A stretch of DNA of 64,000 nucleotides from Maritimibacter alkaliphilus HTCC2654 (GTDB lineage: Bacteria > Pseudomonadota > Alphaproteobacteria > Rhodobacterales > Rhodobacteraceae): contig NZ_CH902578.1 in assembly GCF_000152805.1 (NCBI RefSeq), positions 2,441,074 through 2,505,073 on the forward strand, written 5' to 3'. The position numbers and the translations under genes are program-made. A model generated the notes under the pieces. It ran no database searches. It saw nothing but the letters and a program-made list of their open reading frames with translations, and was not told the origin of the DNA. Shown here one piece after another: positions 20,666 to 29,749 of the stretch (positions are counted from its first letter, which is position 1; each line of letters opens with the position of its first letter).

Positions 20666-22194
20666 TGAAAGGCCCGATCAACATCTGGCGCCTGATCCGT
20701 ATCGGCGCGACGTTCGCACGCACCGGCGCCTTGGGCGAGGTGCTGCACGCGATGAACGCCCCGCCGCTGGTCAGGGTCACGACCCGCGCGGTCAGCTGGA
20801 CCTTCGCCTGGGTCGGAAAGCGCGGCGACAAGTCGCTCCCCCCGGTGACCCGCGCCGTGACGGCGATGGGCCCGGCCTACATCAAGTTCGGGCAGATCCT
20901 CTCGACCCGCCCCGATGTCGTGGGCGAGGAACTGGCCGAGCAACTGCAATACCTGCAAGACAAGCTCGACCCCTTCCCCACCGACGTCGCGCGCCGGATG
21001 ATCGAAAGCGAGCTCGAGATCAAAGTCGACGATGTCTTTTCGGACTTCTCCGATCCGGTCGCGGCGGCCTCGATCGCGCAGGTGCACAAGGCACGTATCC
21101 GCGCGACCGGCGAACAGGTCGCGGTCAAGGTGCTTCGCCCCCGCATCGAACGGGCCTTCCGAAACGACCTCGACGCCTTCCATTTCGCAGCGCGCGTGAT
21201 CGAGGTGCTTCTACCTCAGACCCGCCGCCTGCGCCCGCAGGACGTGGTCAACCATTTCGAAAATGTGGTGCTGGGTGAGCTGGATCTGCGGCAGGAGGCC
21301 TCTTCGGCGTCCGAGTTCGCCGAGAACACCGAAAAAGACGCGGGCTTCGTCGTCCCGCTTATCAACTGGGGCCTCAGTTCCCGCCGCGTGATGACGATGG
21401 ACTGGGCCGAGGGCATTCCCGCGAACGATCTGGAAAAACTCCGCAGATCGAACCTCGACCTCGAAGCGATCGGGAACCGCGTCTTGCACCTGTTCCTCGC
21501 CCATGCCCTGCGCGACGGGCTGTTTCACGGCGACATGCATCAGGGCAACCTCAAGATCGCCGCGAACGGCGACCTCATCGCCATCGACTTCGGCATCATG
21601 GGGCGCATCGACGAATACACCCGCCGGGTCTATGCCGAGATTCTCTATGGCTTCATCCAGCGCGACTACAAACGCGTGGCCGAGGTGCATTTCGAGGCCG
21701 GATATGTGCCCGCCGACAAGGATGTCGAGGAATTCGCGCGGGCCCTGCGCGCCGTCGGCGAACCGATCTTCGGAATGGATGCGAGCCACATTTCGATGGG
21801 TCGGCTTCTCGCCTACCTCTTCGAAGTGACCGAGAAATTCGGGATGCAGACGCGCACGGAACTTATCCATCTGCAACGCACGATGGTGATCGTCGAAGGC
21901 GTGTCGCGTTCGCTGAACCCCCATATCAACATCTGGGAAATCGCACGCCCCATCGTCGAGGATTACATCGCTGGCGCCATCGGGCCCAAGGCCGTCATCA
22001 ACGACCTTATCAAGACTGTGAAAGTCCTGTCCCGTTTCGGCCCGCGCCTGCCGGAACTCGCGGAAGCCGCGCTCATCAATCAGGCAAAACCGCAGAAAGA
22101 GGTCGACCGCGCCCGCCCGCTGCGCGCCATGGGCTATGTCGCATTGGGCGCGGCTATCACGCTTGCCGCCGTCCTGATCGAAGCGCTTCTCTGA
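20665..22194 (+). CDS. ubiB: UbiB, atypical kinase/ATPase of ubiquinone biosynthesis
   Basis: ABC1/ADCK-type protein needed for ubiquinone synthesis. 509 aa. It has the KxGQ-region IKFGQILSTRPD, the Ala-rich loop (AAASIAQVHKAR), the catalytic HGDMHQGNLKI and metal-binding AIDFGIMGR motifs, and a hydrophobic C terminus (ALGAAITLAAVLIEALL) that anchors it to the inner membrane. Translationally coupled to ubiE. Confidence 0.95.
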   Translation: MKGPINIWRLIRIGATFARTGALGEVLHAMNAPPLVRVTTRAVSWTFAWVGKRGDKSLPPVTRAVTAMGPAYIKFGQILSTRPDVVGEELAEQLQYLQDKLDPFPTDVARRMIESELEIKVDDVFSDFSDPVAAASIAQVHKARIRATGEQVAVKVLRPRIERAFRNDLDAFHFAARVIEVLLPQTRRLRPQDVVNHFENVVLGELDLRQEASSASEFAENTEKDAGFVVPLINWGLSSRRVMTMDWAEGIPANDLEKLRRSNLDLEAIGNRVLHLFLAHALRDGLFHGDMHQGNLKIAANGDLIAIDFGIMGRIDEYTRRVYAEILYGFIQRDYKRVAEVHFEAGYVPADKDVEEFARALRAVGEPIFGMDASHISMGRLLAYLFEVTEKFGMQTRTELIHLQRTMVIVEGVSRSLNPHINIWEIARPIVEDYIAGAIGPKAVINDLIKTVKVLSRFGPRLPELAEAALINQAKPQKEVDRARPLRAMGYVALGAAITLAAVLIEALL

Positions 22195-22213
22195 CCGCCT
22201 CGCCCCTTCTCTG

Positions 22214-22289
22214 TTTCCGGAAACCTCGGGAGAGCGCGAGAGGGCTGGCCCTCTCGCCCCGCCTGTGCCTGCCAGAGGCAGGGACAGGC
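22214..22289. repeat. Three adjacent inverted repeats between ubiB and the kinase gene
   Basis: TTTCCGGAAA at 22214-22223; CGAGAGGG/CCCTCTCG with a four-base loop at 22237-22256; and GCCTGTGCCTGCC against GGCAGGGACAGGC, one mismatch and a three-base loop, at 22261-22289. They sit between convergent stop codons and probably act as a bidirectional transcription end or mRNA stabiliser. Confidence 0.6.
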
Positions 22290-22314
22290 TCATAAAGCGT
22301 GCGCGCAAGCGCAC

Positions 22315-23103
22315 TCATCTTTCAAGCAGCGACGCCTTGCCGTATCCGTCGTCACCGCGCGCGGCCCGCCAGCGGCAGTAGCCGCGCATCCGGGCCTGAT
22401 AGAGCGGCGCCAGGGCGCGGTATCGCTCGGTCACGTCGCCCTCGCCATAGGCCGCCAGAAATCCTTCCACCTCGTCCTCGGTCAACGGACGATTGCCGGA
22501 AATGACCTGCATCGCCGGCGACAGGAACACCGCGATGTCGTCGCAGGCATCCCCCACGCCGGGGCATTGCCAGTCGATGAAGGTCACCCGGCCTTCCGAC
22601 ACCAACGCATTGGCCGCCGTCGCGTCGCCGTGGATGAACGCCTCGCGCGCCTTGGGCAGATCGTCCGGCACGACGGGGACGTTTTCGCCCAGCGCCATGG
22701 TCTGCTGAACCAAGGCATCCTTGCCCATCGGCTTGTGCGGCAGACCCTCGGGCGCTTCGATCGCGTGCAGGCGGGACAGCCGTTCGGCCACGCAGGCCAC
22801 GCCATCTTCCGGCTGCCAGCCCCGACCGGGGGCGAGGCGATAGACAAGGCTGTCGCCCTCGGCCGCGATCAGTTCGGGGGCGAGGTTCGTGCCTTTCAGC
22901 GCCCTCAGAACCTGCCGCTCCGCATTGGGGTCGTTCGTGAACAGCGGCGTATCGGCTTCGGGCCGATAAAGCTTCACCACCCGGTCGCCCACTTGCCAGA
23001 GCGCGTTTGTGTTGCCGCCCGTCAGGGGCTTCCAGCGGACGAGCGGTTCGACCGCCCCCTGCTGTTCCCAGAAATAGATGAGGTCAGCGTCCGGGAATGA
23101 CAC
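22315..23103 (-). CDS. Aminoglycoside-phosphotransferase/choline-kinase-like protein
   Basis: 262 aa small-molecule kinase of the APH fold. Motifs are the catalytic loop HGDATAANAL and the metal-binding FIDWQCPGVGDACDD. The N terminus has the nucleotide-binding strands (GGNTNALWQVGDRVVKLY). Substrate unknown; choline, ethanolamine or a sugar is possible. The best start is GTG at 23103 ([12 protein letters not shown]), overlapping the LOG-family gene by 20 bases; the frame upstream is out of character. Confidence 0.8.
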   Translation of the reverse strand: MSFPDADLIYFWEQQGAVEPLVRWKPLTGGNTNALWQVGDRVVKLYRPEADTPLFTNDPNAERQVLRALKGTNLAPELIAAEGDSLVYRLAPGRGWQPEDGVACVAERLSRLHAIEAPEGLPHKPMGKDALVQQTMALGENVPVVPDDLPKAREAFIHGDATAANALVSEGRVTFIDWQCPGVGDACDDIAVFLSPAMQVISGNRPLTEDEVEGFLAAYGEGDVTERYRALAPLYQARMRGYCRWRAARGDDGYGKASLLER

Positions 23104-23932
23104 GGCGCTTCTGGCCCTTTTCGTCCCAGTTCTCCATCGCCTCGATCGCCTCCTCTGCGGTGTCCACGAACCTGAACAGCTTGAGATCGTCGGGCGAGAT
23201 CGTGCCCGCATCTTCCAAAGCCTTCCAGTCGATGATCCGTTCCCAGAATTCGCGCCCGAAAAGCAGGATCGGGATTTGTTTCATCCGTCCGGTCTGGATC
23301 AGGGTCAGGCTCTCGAACAACTCGTCCAGCGTGCCGAAGCCGCCGGGGAAAACGGCAATCGCCTCGGCCCGCATCAGGAAATGCATCTTGCGGATGGCGA
23401 AGTAGTGGAAGTTGAAGCACAGCTCGGGCGTCACGTATTCGTTCGGCGCCTGCTCGTGCGGCAGGACAATGTTCAGGCCGATGGACACACCGCCGGCGTC
23501 CGCCGCGCCCCGGCTGCCAGCCTCCATCACACCGGGACCGCCGCCCGTGACGACGACCTTTTCCAGCTCCGGCGTCTTCAGCCCCTCGATGGTCAGAAGC
23601 CGCGCGAATTCGCGGGCCTGATCGTAGTATTTCGACAAATCGCGCAGGGTGTCGGTGCGGGCCTTGTCCTTGTTCGCGGGGGCCGGAATCCGTGCGCCGC
23701 CGAACATGACCACCGTCGACTTGATCCCCGCCTCGTTCATGACGAGCTCCGGTTTCAGAAGCTCCAGTTGCAGCCGCACCGGGCGCAATTCCTCGCGTGC
23801 CAGAAACTCCGGATCGTCGAAGGCCAGCGCATAGGTGGGGCTGCGCGTCTGCGGCGTGTCGGGAATGTCATGGCTCGCCCGCCGGTCTTCGGAACTGTCC
23901 CGAAACGGGTGGGCGCGGCTTTGTTCTGTCAT
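23084..23932 (-). CDS. LOG family (TIGR00730) nucleoside-5'-monophosphate phosphoribohydrolase-like protein
   Basis: 282 aa, Rossmann-like. It carries the LOG motifs [14 protein letters not shown] and [12 protein letters not shown], which hold the catalytic Arg/Glu. LOG enzymes release the base from nucleotide monophosphates such as AMP or cytokinin nucleotides. This one is longer than plant-type LOG (about 200 aa) because of an N-terminal extension of about 80 residues, as in many proteobacterial members. Divergent from dapD. Confidence 0.85.
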   Translation of the reverse strand: MTEQSRAHPFRDSSEDRRASHDIPDTPQTRSPTYALAFDDPEFLAREELRPVRLQLELLKPELVMNEAGIKSTVVMFGGARIPAPANKDKARTDTLRDLSKYYDQAREFARLLTIEGLKTPELEKVVVTGGGPGVMEAGSRGAADAGGVSIGLNIVLPHEQAPNEYVTPELCFNFHYFAIRKMHFLMRAEAIAVFPGGFGTLDELFESLTLIQTGRMKQIPILLFGREFWERIIDWKALEDAGTISPDDLKLFRFVDTAEEAIEAMENWDEKGQKRRVIPGR

Positions 23933-24023
23933 GCTCGTCCTCTCTTGCCGCGTTGCGCGGGGCTGCGTCCGCCTTTATAGCCGTCGCGACACAAGACGTA
24001 ACACGGGATTTCGGGGAGACACC

Positions 24024-24851
24024 ATGTCCAACGCCGCACTGGAGACCGCCATCGAAGCCGCCTGGGAGGCGCGCGATACGATCACGCCGACGACCGGGGG
24101 CGAAACCCGCGAAGCCATCGAGGATACGCTGAACGCGCTCGACTCGGGCGAGCTGCGCGTGGCCGAGCGCCGGGACAACGGCGACTGGCATGTGAACCAG
24201 TGGGCCAAAAAGGCCGTTCTTCTGGGCTTTCGCATCAAGGACATGGAGATCCAGCCGGGCGGCCCGCAAGGCGGCGGCTGGTGGGACAAGGTCGACTCCA
24301 AGTTCAAGGGCTGGGGCGACAACCAGTGGAAGGCCGCAGGCTTCCGCGCCGTGCCGAACTGCGTCGTTCGCAAATCGGCCTACATCGCGCCGGGCGTCGT
24401 GCTGATGCCGTCCTTCGTGAACCTCGGCGCCTACGTCGACGAGGGCACGATGGTCGACACATGGGCCACGGTCGGGTCGTGCGCCCAGATCGGCAAGGGC
24501 GTGCACCTGTCGGGCGGCGTGGGTATCGGCGGCGTGCTGGAACCGATGCAGGCCGGTCCGACGATCATCGAAGACAACTGCTTCATCGGTGCCCGGTCAG
24601 AAGTGGTCGAGGGCGTTATCGTGCGCGAAGGCTCGGTTCTTGGCATGGGTGTCTACATCGGCCAGTCGACCAAGATCGTGGACCGCGAGACCGGCGAAGT
24701 CATGTACGGCGAAGTGCCGCCCTATTCGGTCGTCGTCTCCGGCTCCATGCCCTCGACCGGCGGCGTGAACCTGTACTGCGCGGTGATCGTGAAGCGCGTG
24801 GACGAAAAGACGCGCTCCAAGACCGGGATCAACGAGCTTCTGCGCGACTGA
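24024..24851 (+). CDS. dapD: Tetrahydrodipicolinate N-succinyltransferase
   Basis: Adds succinyl from succinyl-CoA to tetrahydrodipicolinate in lysine and peptidoglycan-precursor synthesis. 275 aa. The left-handed beta-helix is built of hexapeptide repeats around residues 100-210 ([32 protein letters not shown]). Start at 24024 ([18 protein letters not shown]) is the family start. dapE lies 8 kb downstream on the same strand. Confidence 0.96.
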   Translation: MSNAALETAIEAAWEARDTITPTTGGETREAIEDTLNALDSGELRVAERRDNGDWHVNQWAKKAVLLGFRIKDMEIQPGGPQGGGWWDKVDSKFKGWGDNQWKAAGFRAVPNCVVRKSAYIAPGVVLMPSFVNLGAYVDEGTMVDTWATVGSCAQIGKGVHLSGGVGIGGVLEPMQAGPTIIEDNCFIGARSEVVEGVIVREGSVLGMGVYIGQSTKIVDRETGEVMYGEVPPYSVVVSGSMPSTGGVNLYCAVIVKRVDEKTRSKTGINELLRD

Positions 24852-24879
24852 TACCCACTCATCGCTGGGTTTTGGATCA

Positions 24880-24906
24880 GGGCCGGGGAACACCCCGGCC
24901 CTTTTT
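24880..24906 (+). terminator. Rho-independent terminator of dapD
   Basis: Perfect nine-base stem GGGCCGGGG/CCCCGGCCC with a four-base loop and TTTTT, 29 bases past the dapD stop. Confidence 0.92.
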
Positions 24907-24960
24907 CGTGTTTGTTCGGGGAACACCGGCCTGCCCGGTACAGACAACAGGAGATTTGAC

Positions 24961-25215
24961 ATGACCGGAGTCGGTTGGTTTGCAGCTATCATCATCGGCG
25001 CCGTGGCCGGGTGGCTGGCGGAACAAGTCATGAAGTCCAACATGGGGCTTCTGATGAACATCATTCTCGGGATCGTCGGTGCGCTGGTGCTGAACGCCAT
25101 CCTGATGTTCGTGGTGGGGAGCACGCTGGGCGGCTGGCTGGGTCAACTCGTCGTCGGCTTCATCGGTGCCTGCCTGCTGATCTTCATCGCACGGGCCTTC
25201 CGTCGCGGGACTTGA
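24961..25215 (+). CDS. GlsB/YeaQ/YmgE family membrane protein
   Basis: 84 aa with three membrane helices and glycine-rich turns (IIIGAVAGWLAEQVMK, NIILGIVGALVLN, VVGFIGACLLIFIARAF), typical of the transglycosylase-associated/YeaQ family linked to envelope or acid stress. An AGGAG-like site precedes the ATG. Single gene between two terminator hairpins. Confidence 0.85.
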   Translation: MTGVGWFAAIIIGAVAGWLAEQVMKSNMGLLMNIILGIVGALVLNAILMFVVGSTLGGWLGQLVVGFIGACLLIFIARAFRRGT

Positions 25216-25246
25216 ACCGGAGGTCGACGAGACCGGAGACATATTG

Positions 25247-25272
25247 GGCCGCGCGTCGATGGATGCGCGGCC
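25247..25272 (+). terminator. Hairpin behind the GlsB-like gene
   Basis: Eight-base stem GGCCGCGC/GCGCGGCC with a ten-base loop, 31 bases past the stop codon. Only two T follow, so it is a weak intrinsic terminator. Confidence 0.5.
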
Positions 25273-25400
25273 TTCGCGTATCGCAGGGGTCGCAAGGCCT
25301 CGGTCAGGCCGCGGGTTTTTTGCGGCGGTGGATTGAAATGGCTCGGCGGGGGACCATCTGAGTCGAGCGCGGTCTTTGCGTTCTCGGAGTGCTCTTTCCC

Positions 25401-26357
25401 ATGATCGATGTTCTGTTTCTGCTCGGCGGCCTTGTCGGGCTGGTCATCGGCGGCGAGTTTCTGGTGCGGGGGGCCGTGTCCGTCGCCGAACGGGCGGGCC
25501 TGTCGCCTATGGTGATCGGCCTTACGCTTGTGGGCTTCGGCACCTCGGCGCCCGAGCTGGTCACATCGATCCAGGCCGCCTTTGCGGGATCGCCCGGAAT
25601 CGCCATCGGCAACGTCGTCGGATCGAACACCGGGAACATCCTGCTGATCCTCGGTCTCACCGCCCTGATACGGCCCGTGCTGATCGACCGGAATGCCTTG
25701 ATGCGCGATGGCGGCGTGGTGATCGCGGCAAGCGTTCTCCTTGTGGCGGTCGCCCTGACCGGCGCGCTTGGGCGGGGGGCCGGCGTGCTGCTGTTCGGCC
25801 TGCTGCTGGTCTACCTCATCGCGACACTGGTCATCGAGCGGCGGCGCAACACCGCCACCGGCGCGGTCTACGCCGCCGAGGCCGAGGCCATTCCGCAGGC
25901 CTCCCTGTCGCTGGGTGCCGCACTGGGCATCGCGGTCGGCGGTCTCGTGCTGACCATCTTCGCCGCGCGGGCGCTGGTGTTCGGGGCCGTCGGTCTGGCT
26001 GAACTGGCGGGCATGTCGGAAACCGTGATCGGCCTGACGATCGTGGCCATCGGCACGTCGATGCCGGAACTCGTGACCGCCATCATCGCGGTGCGCAAGG
26101 GTCAGGGCGACGTGGCCTTTGGCAACGTGCTGGGGTCGAACATCTTCAACATCTTGGGCATTCTCGGCTTGACCGCGATGCTGCGGCCCTTGGCCATTCC
26201 GCCGGAAATCCTGCGGCTCGACATCTGGGTCATGCTGGCCTCAACGCTCGCCATGGTTCTGTTCGCGATAACCGGCTGGCGCCTGTCCCGTCGCGAAGGC
26301 GCGGTGTTCGTCGCCTCCTACGTGGTGTATGTCGGCGTGCTCATTTCCGGGGTCTGA
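25401..26357 (+). CDS. Calcium/sodium antiporter (CaCA family, YrbG type)
   Basis: 318 aa, about ten membrane helices in two inverted halves. Both alpha repeats are canonical: GFGTSAPELV with GNVVGSNTGNI in the first half, AIGTSMPELV with GNVLGSNIFNI in the second, so both cation-binding Glu residues are present. It should exchange Na+ or H+ for Ca2+ across the inner membrane. The ATG at 25401 has GGAG 11 bases upstream; a GTG four codons earlier is possible. Its end overlaps the convergent DUF4336 gene by 17 bases. Confidence 0.92.
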   Translation: MIDVLFLLGGLVGLVIGGEFLVRGAVSVAERAGLSPMVIGLTLVGFGTSAPELVTSIQAAFAGSPGIAIGNVVGSNTGNILLILGLTALIRPVLIDRNALMRDGGVVIAASVLLVAVALTGALGRGAGVLLFGLLLVYLIATLVIERRRNTATGAVYAAEAEAIPQASLSLGAALGIAVGGLVLTIFAARALVFGAVGLAELAGMSETVIGLTIVAIGTSMPELVTAIIAVRKGQGDVAFGNVLGSNIFNILGILGLTAMLRPLAIPPEILRLDIWVMLASTLAMVLFAITGWRLSRREGAVFVASYVVYVGVLISGV

Positions 26358-27042
26358 GCCACGCGAAAGCGCGTTCGAGAACGGCTGTCCCATCCGTCGT
26401 GACCGGTGCCCCATGCGCCACGACGACAGCCTTGGGAGACCACCCCAGAATGCGGCGAACGGCGGCTCGGGCTGCGTCCTTGTCGCTGAACGCCACGCGG
26501 AATTTCTTCGGCACGCTCGGTTCCAGACCGATCATGCCGTCGAGTCGGGCCACGATGGCGCGCCAGCCTTTGAACCAGCCAACCGGGAGTTGCTGGAGCA
26601 GGTCGCAGAACAGGACCGTGCGCGACGGTATGTGGTAGAACACGACCTCGGTCGTGATCCGGTTGCCGGGGATAACGACCTGTTCGATCACATCGGACCA
26701 AGGCGGCGCTGGATCGTTCCCCAAGGTGCCCGCGAAGGCCAGATCGCCCCGTTTTTCGGCAAGCCCCGGTGCAGCCCAGAGTTCCGCCTGCGGATAGGCT
26801 TCGGCCCAGTCGGCTAGAAAGACGTGGTGCAGGTGGTTCGGTGCGACGAGGTATCCGACAGGTCCGATCGCATCGACCGCCGCACGGATATCCTGTGAAA
26901 GCGCCACCGGGGACCACACCCAAAGCGCCCCATCGGTCAGGCGCACGACCACCATGCGCGTGGGGTAGTGAAACCCCATTGCGGCAACGACCTCGGTGCC
27001 ATTGGCGAGCCAGATTCCATCGGCGAACTCGTCCAGCATCAT
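26341..27042 (-). CDS. DUF4336 domain protein (metallo-beta-lactamase-like)
   Basis: 233 aa cytoplasmic protein. The DUF4336 pattern is visible: N-terminal GIWLANGTEV, then GPVGYLVAPNHLHHVFLADW, in which the two histidines recall a metallo-hydrolase site, and C-terminal WSPKAVVVAHGAPV. Substrate unknown. An AGGAGG site is followed by two ATGs; the second (27039) has the better spacing, so the protein may be one residue shorter. Convergent overlap with the antiporter. Confidence 0.8.
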   Translation of the reverse strand: MMLDEFADGIWLANGTEVVAAMGFHYPTRMVVVRLTDGALWVWSPVALSQDIRAAVDAIGPVGYLVAPNHLHHVFLADWAEAYPQAELWAAPGLAEKRGDLAFAGTLGNDPAPPWSDVIEQVVIPGNRITTEVVFYHIPSRTVLFCDLLQQLPVGWFKGWRAIVARLDGMIGLEPSVPKKFRVAFSDKDAARAAVRRILGWSPKAVVVAHGAPVTTDGTAVLERAFAWLRPRK

Positions 27043-27316
27043 GGCCTCCTGTTGCGCTCAAGGGAGCCTAGATTGGCGGCCGTGAGCCATCAAGATCGTT
27101 TGGTTTGCTGCGGAATGCGTGGCGGCGCGCGGTTCGGCATCGTCGGCAGAAACGACCACCGGCGCCAACACCGATGTCGCGGTCGACCCATTTCCATGCG
27201 CCATCGTTATATGCCTGCAAGCGGCGGAGTTTCCTTCCCGCAGGCAAAAGGAACCCTCTGCGGTCACGTGGGTTGGGATTAGGTCCCCGGCACGAATCCC
27301 GCATGAAAGGCCCGGT

Positions 27317-28351
27317 TTGTTCGACGATTTCTCGACTGTCGTATTGTTCCTCGTGTTCGGCATCGCGGGCGCCCTCGTCGTTGGTGCGTCGATCAAAGCG
27401 ACCGGGTTGGCCGATACCATCGCCGACCGAACAGGCATGGGCGAAGCGATGGTCGGTGGGCTGGTTCTTGGCGGCGCGACATCGCTGTCGGGCGTCGTGG
27501 TGTCGGTGACGGCAGCGTCCTCGGGCGACGCGAGTTTCGCCATCTCGAATGCCGTCGGCGGGATCGCGGCACAGACCCTGTTCCTTGCCATTGCCGACCT
27601 GATCTATCGGCGCGCCAATCTGGAACATGCGGCGGCCGAACCTGCGAATATGTTTCAGGCCGTCCTGCTGCTGATCCTTCTGTCCCTGCCCATCGCCGCA
27701 ATGGCAGGGCCGGACTTTTCGTTCTTCGCAATACACCCCGTATCGATCATCCTGTTCGCCGGATACCTCTGGGGCGTCAGGCTTGCGACCTCCGTCCGCA
27801 ACCGACCGATGTGGGAACCCGTCGAAACCGGCGAGACCCGGTTCGACGAGCCCGAGGACGAAGCCGACGCGGCCAAGTCCGCCCGAAAGCCCGCCATCAT
27901 CTTCGCCGCGCTGGTCGTTGTCATGGCGGGTTGCGGCTGGGTCATCAGCCAGGTCGGGGGGCAGTTCATTTCCCGTTTCGGGCTGAGTTCGTCTCTGGTC
28001 GGTTCGCTCGTCACCGCCGTGGTCACATCGCTGCCGGAGCTGGTGACGACGCTTGTCGCGGTGCGCCGGGGCGCCCTTCAACTCGCGGTCGGCGGCATCA
28101 TCGGAGGCAACACCTTCGACACCCTGTTCCTCGTCTTCTCCGACGTGGCCTATCGTGAGGGGTCGATTTTCCACGCGGTCGGGATGAAGGATCTCTACTG
28201 GTTCGCAACGGGTCTTATCATGACGGCGGTGCTGCTGGCGGGCCTGATCCTGAGGCAGCGCGAGGGGCCGGCGCGGATCGGCATCGAAAGCGCGCTGATG
28301 ATCGCCGTCTACGCGCTTGCCGTCGGGGTGGAGGTCTTTGCCCGTGCTTGA
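27317..28351 (+). CDS. Divergent CaCA-type sodium/calcium exchanger
   Basis: 344 aa inner-membrane protein with about ten helices. The second alpha repeat is normal (VTSLPELVTTL then GGIIGGNTFDT), but in the first the PEL motif is replaced: GATSLSGVVVSV followed by SNAVGGIAAQT. A charged cytoplasmic loop (around residues 165-200) separates the halves. I chose TTG at 27317, which follows a GAAAGG site by six bases; the frame is open to 27119, but that part does not look like protein. 49 bases before the next gene. Confidence 0.75.
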   Translation: MFDDFSTVVLFLVFGIAGALVVGASIKATGLADTIADRTGMGEAMVGGLVLGGATSLSGVVVSVTAASSGDASFAISNAVGGIAAQTLFLAIADLIYRRANLEHAAAEPANMFQAVLLLILLSLPIAAMAGPDFSFFAIHPVSIILFAGYLWGVRLATSVRNRPMWEPVETGETRFDEPEDEADAAKSARKPAIIFAALVVVMAGCGWVISQVGGQFISRFGLSSSLVGSLVTAVVTSLPELVTTLVAVRRGALQLAVGGIIGGNTFDTLFLVFSDVAYREGSIFHAVGMKDLYWFATGLIMTAVLLAGLILRQREGPARIGIESALMIAVYALAVGVEVFARA

Positions 28352-28400
28352 CTTTGCAAGGCCCCCGGCGCACCTCTGCCGCAAGAATGCGGGGGCGGAC

Positions 28401-28745
28401 ATGACCGACAAACCTAAGAAACCGAAACGTCAGAAGGTCTATACCCTGCTGGTCGATGTCGGGCGCAAAGACGGCGACGGGTTGCCCGACGGGTCAACCG
28501 GAGCCGCGCTCGTCTGCTATGCCTCCGGCGTGGACGAGGCCGAGGCCGTGCGCGAAACGGTCGCGATCCTGAAGCAAGCCGACCTCGCCCCGCTTGACGT
28601 CACGGGCTATGGCACGCTGGAAGAGCGCCTGTCCGAAGGCCATGACATCCCGGACGGAGAACGTGCGCTGATGGATCGTGCGCTTTCCGAGAATTCGGTG
28701 GTCGTCGCGCAGATGACGCCGTTTTTCGAGGACGGCGAGGCATGA
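28401..28745 (+). CDS. Hypothetical protein, 114 aa, coupled to DUF389
   Basis: Soluble protein with a Lys-rich start (MTDKPKKPKRQKVYTLLVDV), then an alternating alpha/beta pattern that resembles a ferredoxin-like fold (strand VYTLLVDVG, helix DEAEAVRETVAILKQAD, strand LDVTGYGTL). It has no membrane helix. I do not recognise the family. The stop overlaps the DUF389 start (ATGA), so the two are probably made in balance and may interact. Confidence 0.75.
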   Translation: MTDKPKKPKRQKVYTLLVDVGRKDGDGLPDGSTGAALVCYASGVDEAEAVRETVAILKQADLAPLDVTGYGTLEERLSEGHDIPDGERALMDRALSENSVVVAQMTPFFEDGEA

Positions 28746-29749
28746 GCGACCGGCTGATCCAGATCGTCACGGCGAAAGAGCATGTCGAGACGATCACGGG
28801 CTGCCTGAAAGACCTTCCCGAAGAGCATTGGTACTGTTTCCCGTCGGGCGAGGATGATCGGCAGGTCATCATCGCTTCGCTGGATCATGTCGACATGCAG
28901 GACGTGCTCGACGCCATTTCCGAAGCGATGGACGGGCGGGAGGGCTGGACCCTTCACACGTTGCCGACCGAGGCGCGTCTGCCCAAGGCCGAGGACGAGG
29001 AGGAAGAGGAACGGGTCGCCCAGGCCGAGAACGCAAATGCGCGGGAAGAGATCTATTCCGACATTCGCCAAGGCACCGCGCTGACCGTCGATTACCTCGT
29101 GATGACGGGTCTGGCGACGGTCGTCGCGGCCATCGGGCTGTTGCAGGATCAGGTCGCCGTCGTGATCGGTGCGATGGTGATCGCCCCGCTGCTGGGGCCG
29201 ATCCTCGCATTCGCCTTCGCGACGACGCTGGGCACCGTACCGCTGATGTGGATCGCGCTGCGCGCCCTTGGGGCCGGGCTCGGTGTCGGGGTCGTCGCCG
29301 GGGTCATCTTGGGATTCATCGTGCCGTTCAACGGAGAGTCTTCGTTGATGGCCTATGACGGTTCGCTGACCCTCATGACCGTCGCGCTGCCGCTCGCCTC
29401 GGGCGCGGCGGCGGCGCTGATGGTCGCGGGTGGCCAGACCTCGGGCCTAGTCGGGGTGATGGTGGCGGCGGCCTTGTTGCCGCCGCTCGCCGCCTTTGGC
29501 CTGTTGCTTGGCAACGGGTCGTACGTGCCTGCGGTCCGGGCGCTTGCCACTGTCGTCATCAACATCGCGGCGATCAACCTCGCCGCGCTTGTGGTGTTCC
29601 GGGTCAAGGGGATCCGCCCCCGCGACTTCGAGACCGAGGAACATCAGACCTCGATCAGAACCTCGCTCGCCATCGCCGCCGCGGTCGTCGCTTTGCTTGC
29701 GCTTGCGGTCTATGCGGCCGAGCACGGGTGGCTCTTGTTCGGCGGATGA
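28742..29749 (+). CDS. DUF389 (TIGR00341) membrane protein
   Basis: 335 aa. A soluble N-terminal part (residues 1-110) with an acidic stretch is followed by about six to seven helices with the DUF389 marks: YSDIRQGTALTVDYLVMTGL, IGAMVIAPLLGPILAF, and GVMVAAALLPPLAAFGLLLG. The function of the family is not established. Coupled at both ends by ATGA overlaps to an unknown protein and a HAD phosphatase. Confidence 0.88.
   Translation: MSDRLIQIVTAKEHVETITGCLKDLPEEHWYCFPSGEDDRQVIIASLDHVDMQDVLDAISEAMDGREGWTLHTLPTEARLPKAEDEEEEERVAQAENANAREEIYSDIRQGTALTVDYLVMTGLATVVAAIGLLQDQVAVVIGAMVIAPLLGPILAFAFATTLGTVPLMWIALRALGAGLGVGVVAGVILGFIVPFNGESSLMAYDGSLTLMTVALPLASGAAAALMVAGGQTSGLVGVMVAAALLPPLAAFGLLLGNGSYVPAVRALATVVINIAAINLAALVVFRVKGIRPRDFETEEHQTSIRTSLAIAAAVVALLALAVYAAEHGWLLFGG

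Noticed and set aside
27119-27316. N-terminal extension of the second antiporter from an ATG at 27119
   Set aside because: The 66 residues have no family likeness and no ribosome-binding site that I can see; TTG at 27317 has a good one and gives the normal first helix.
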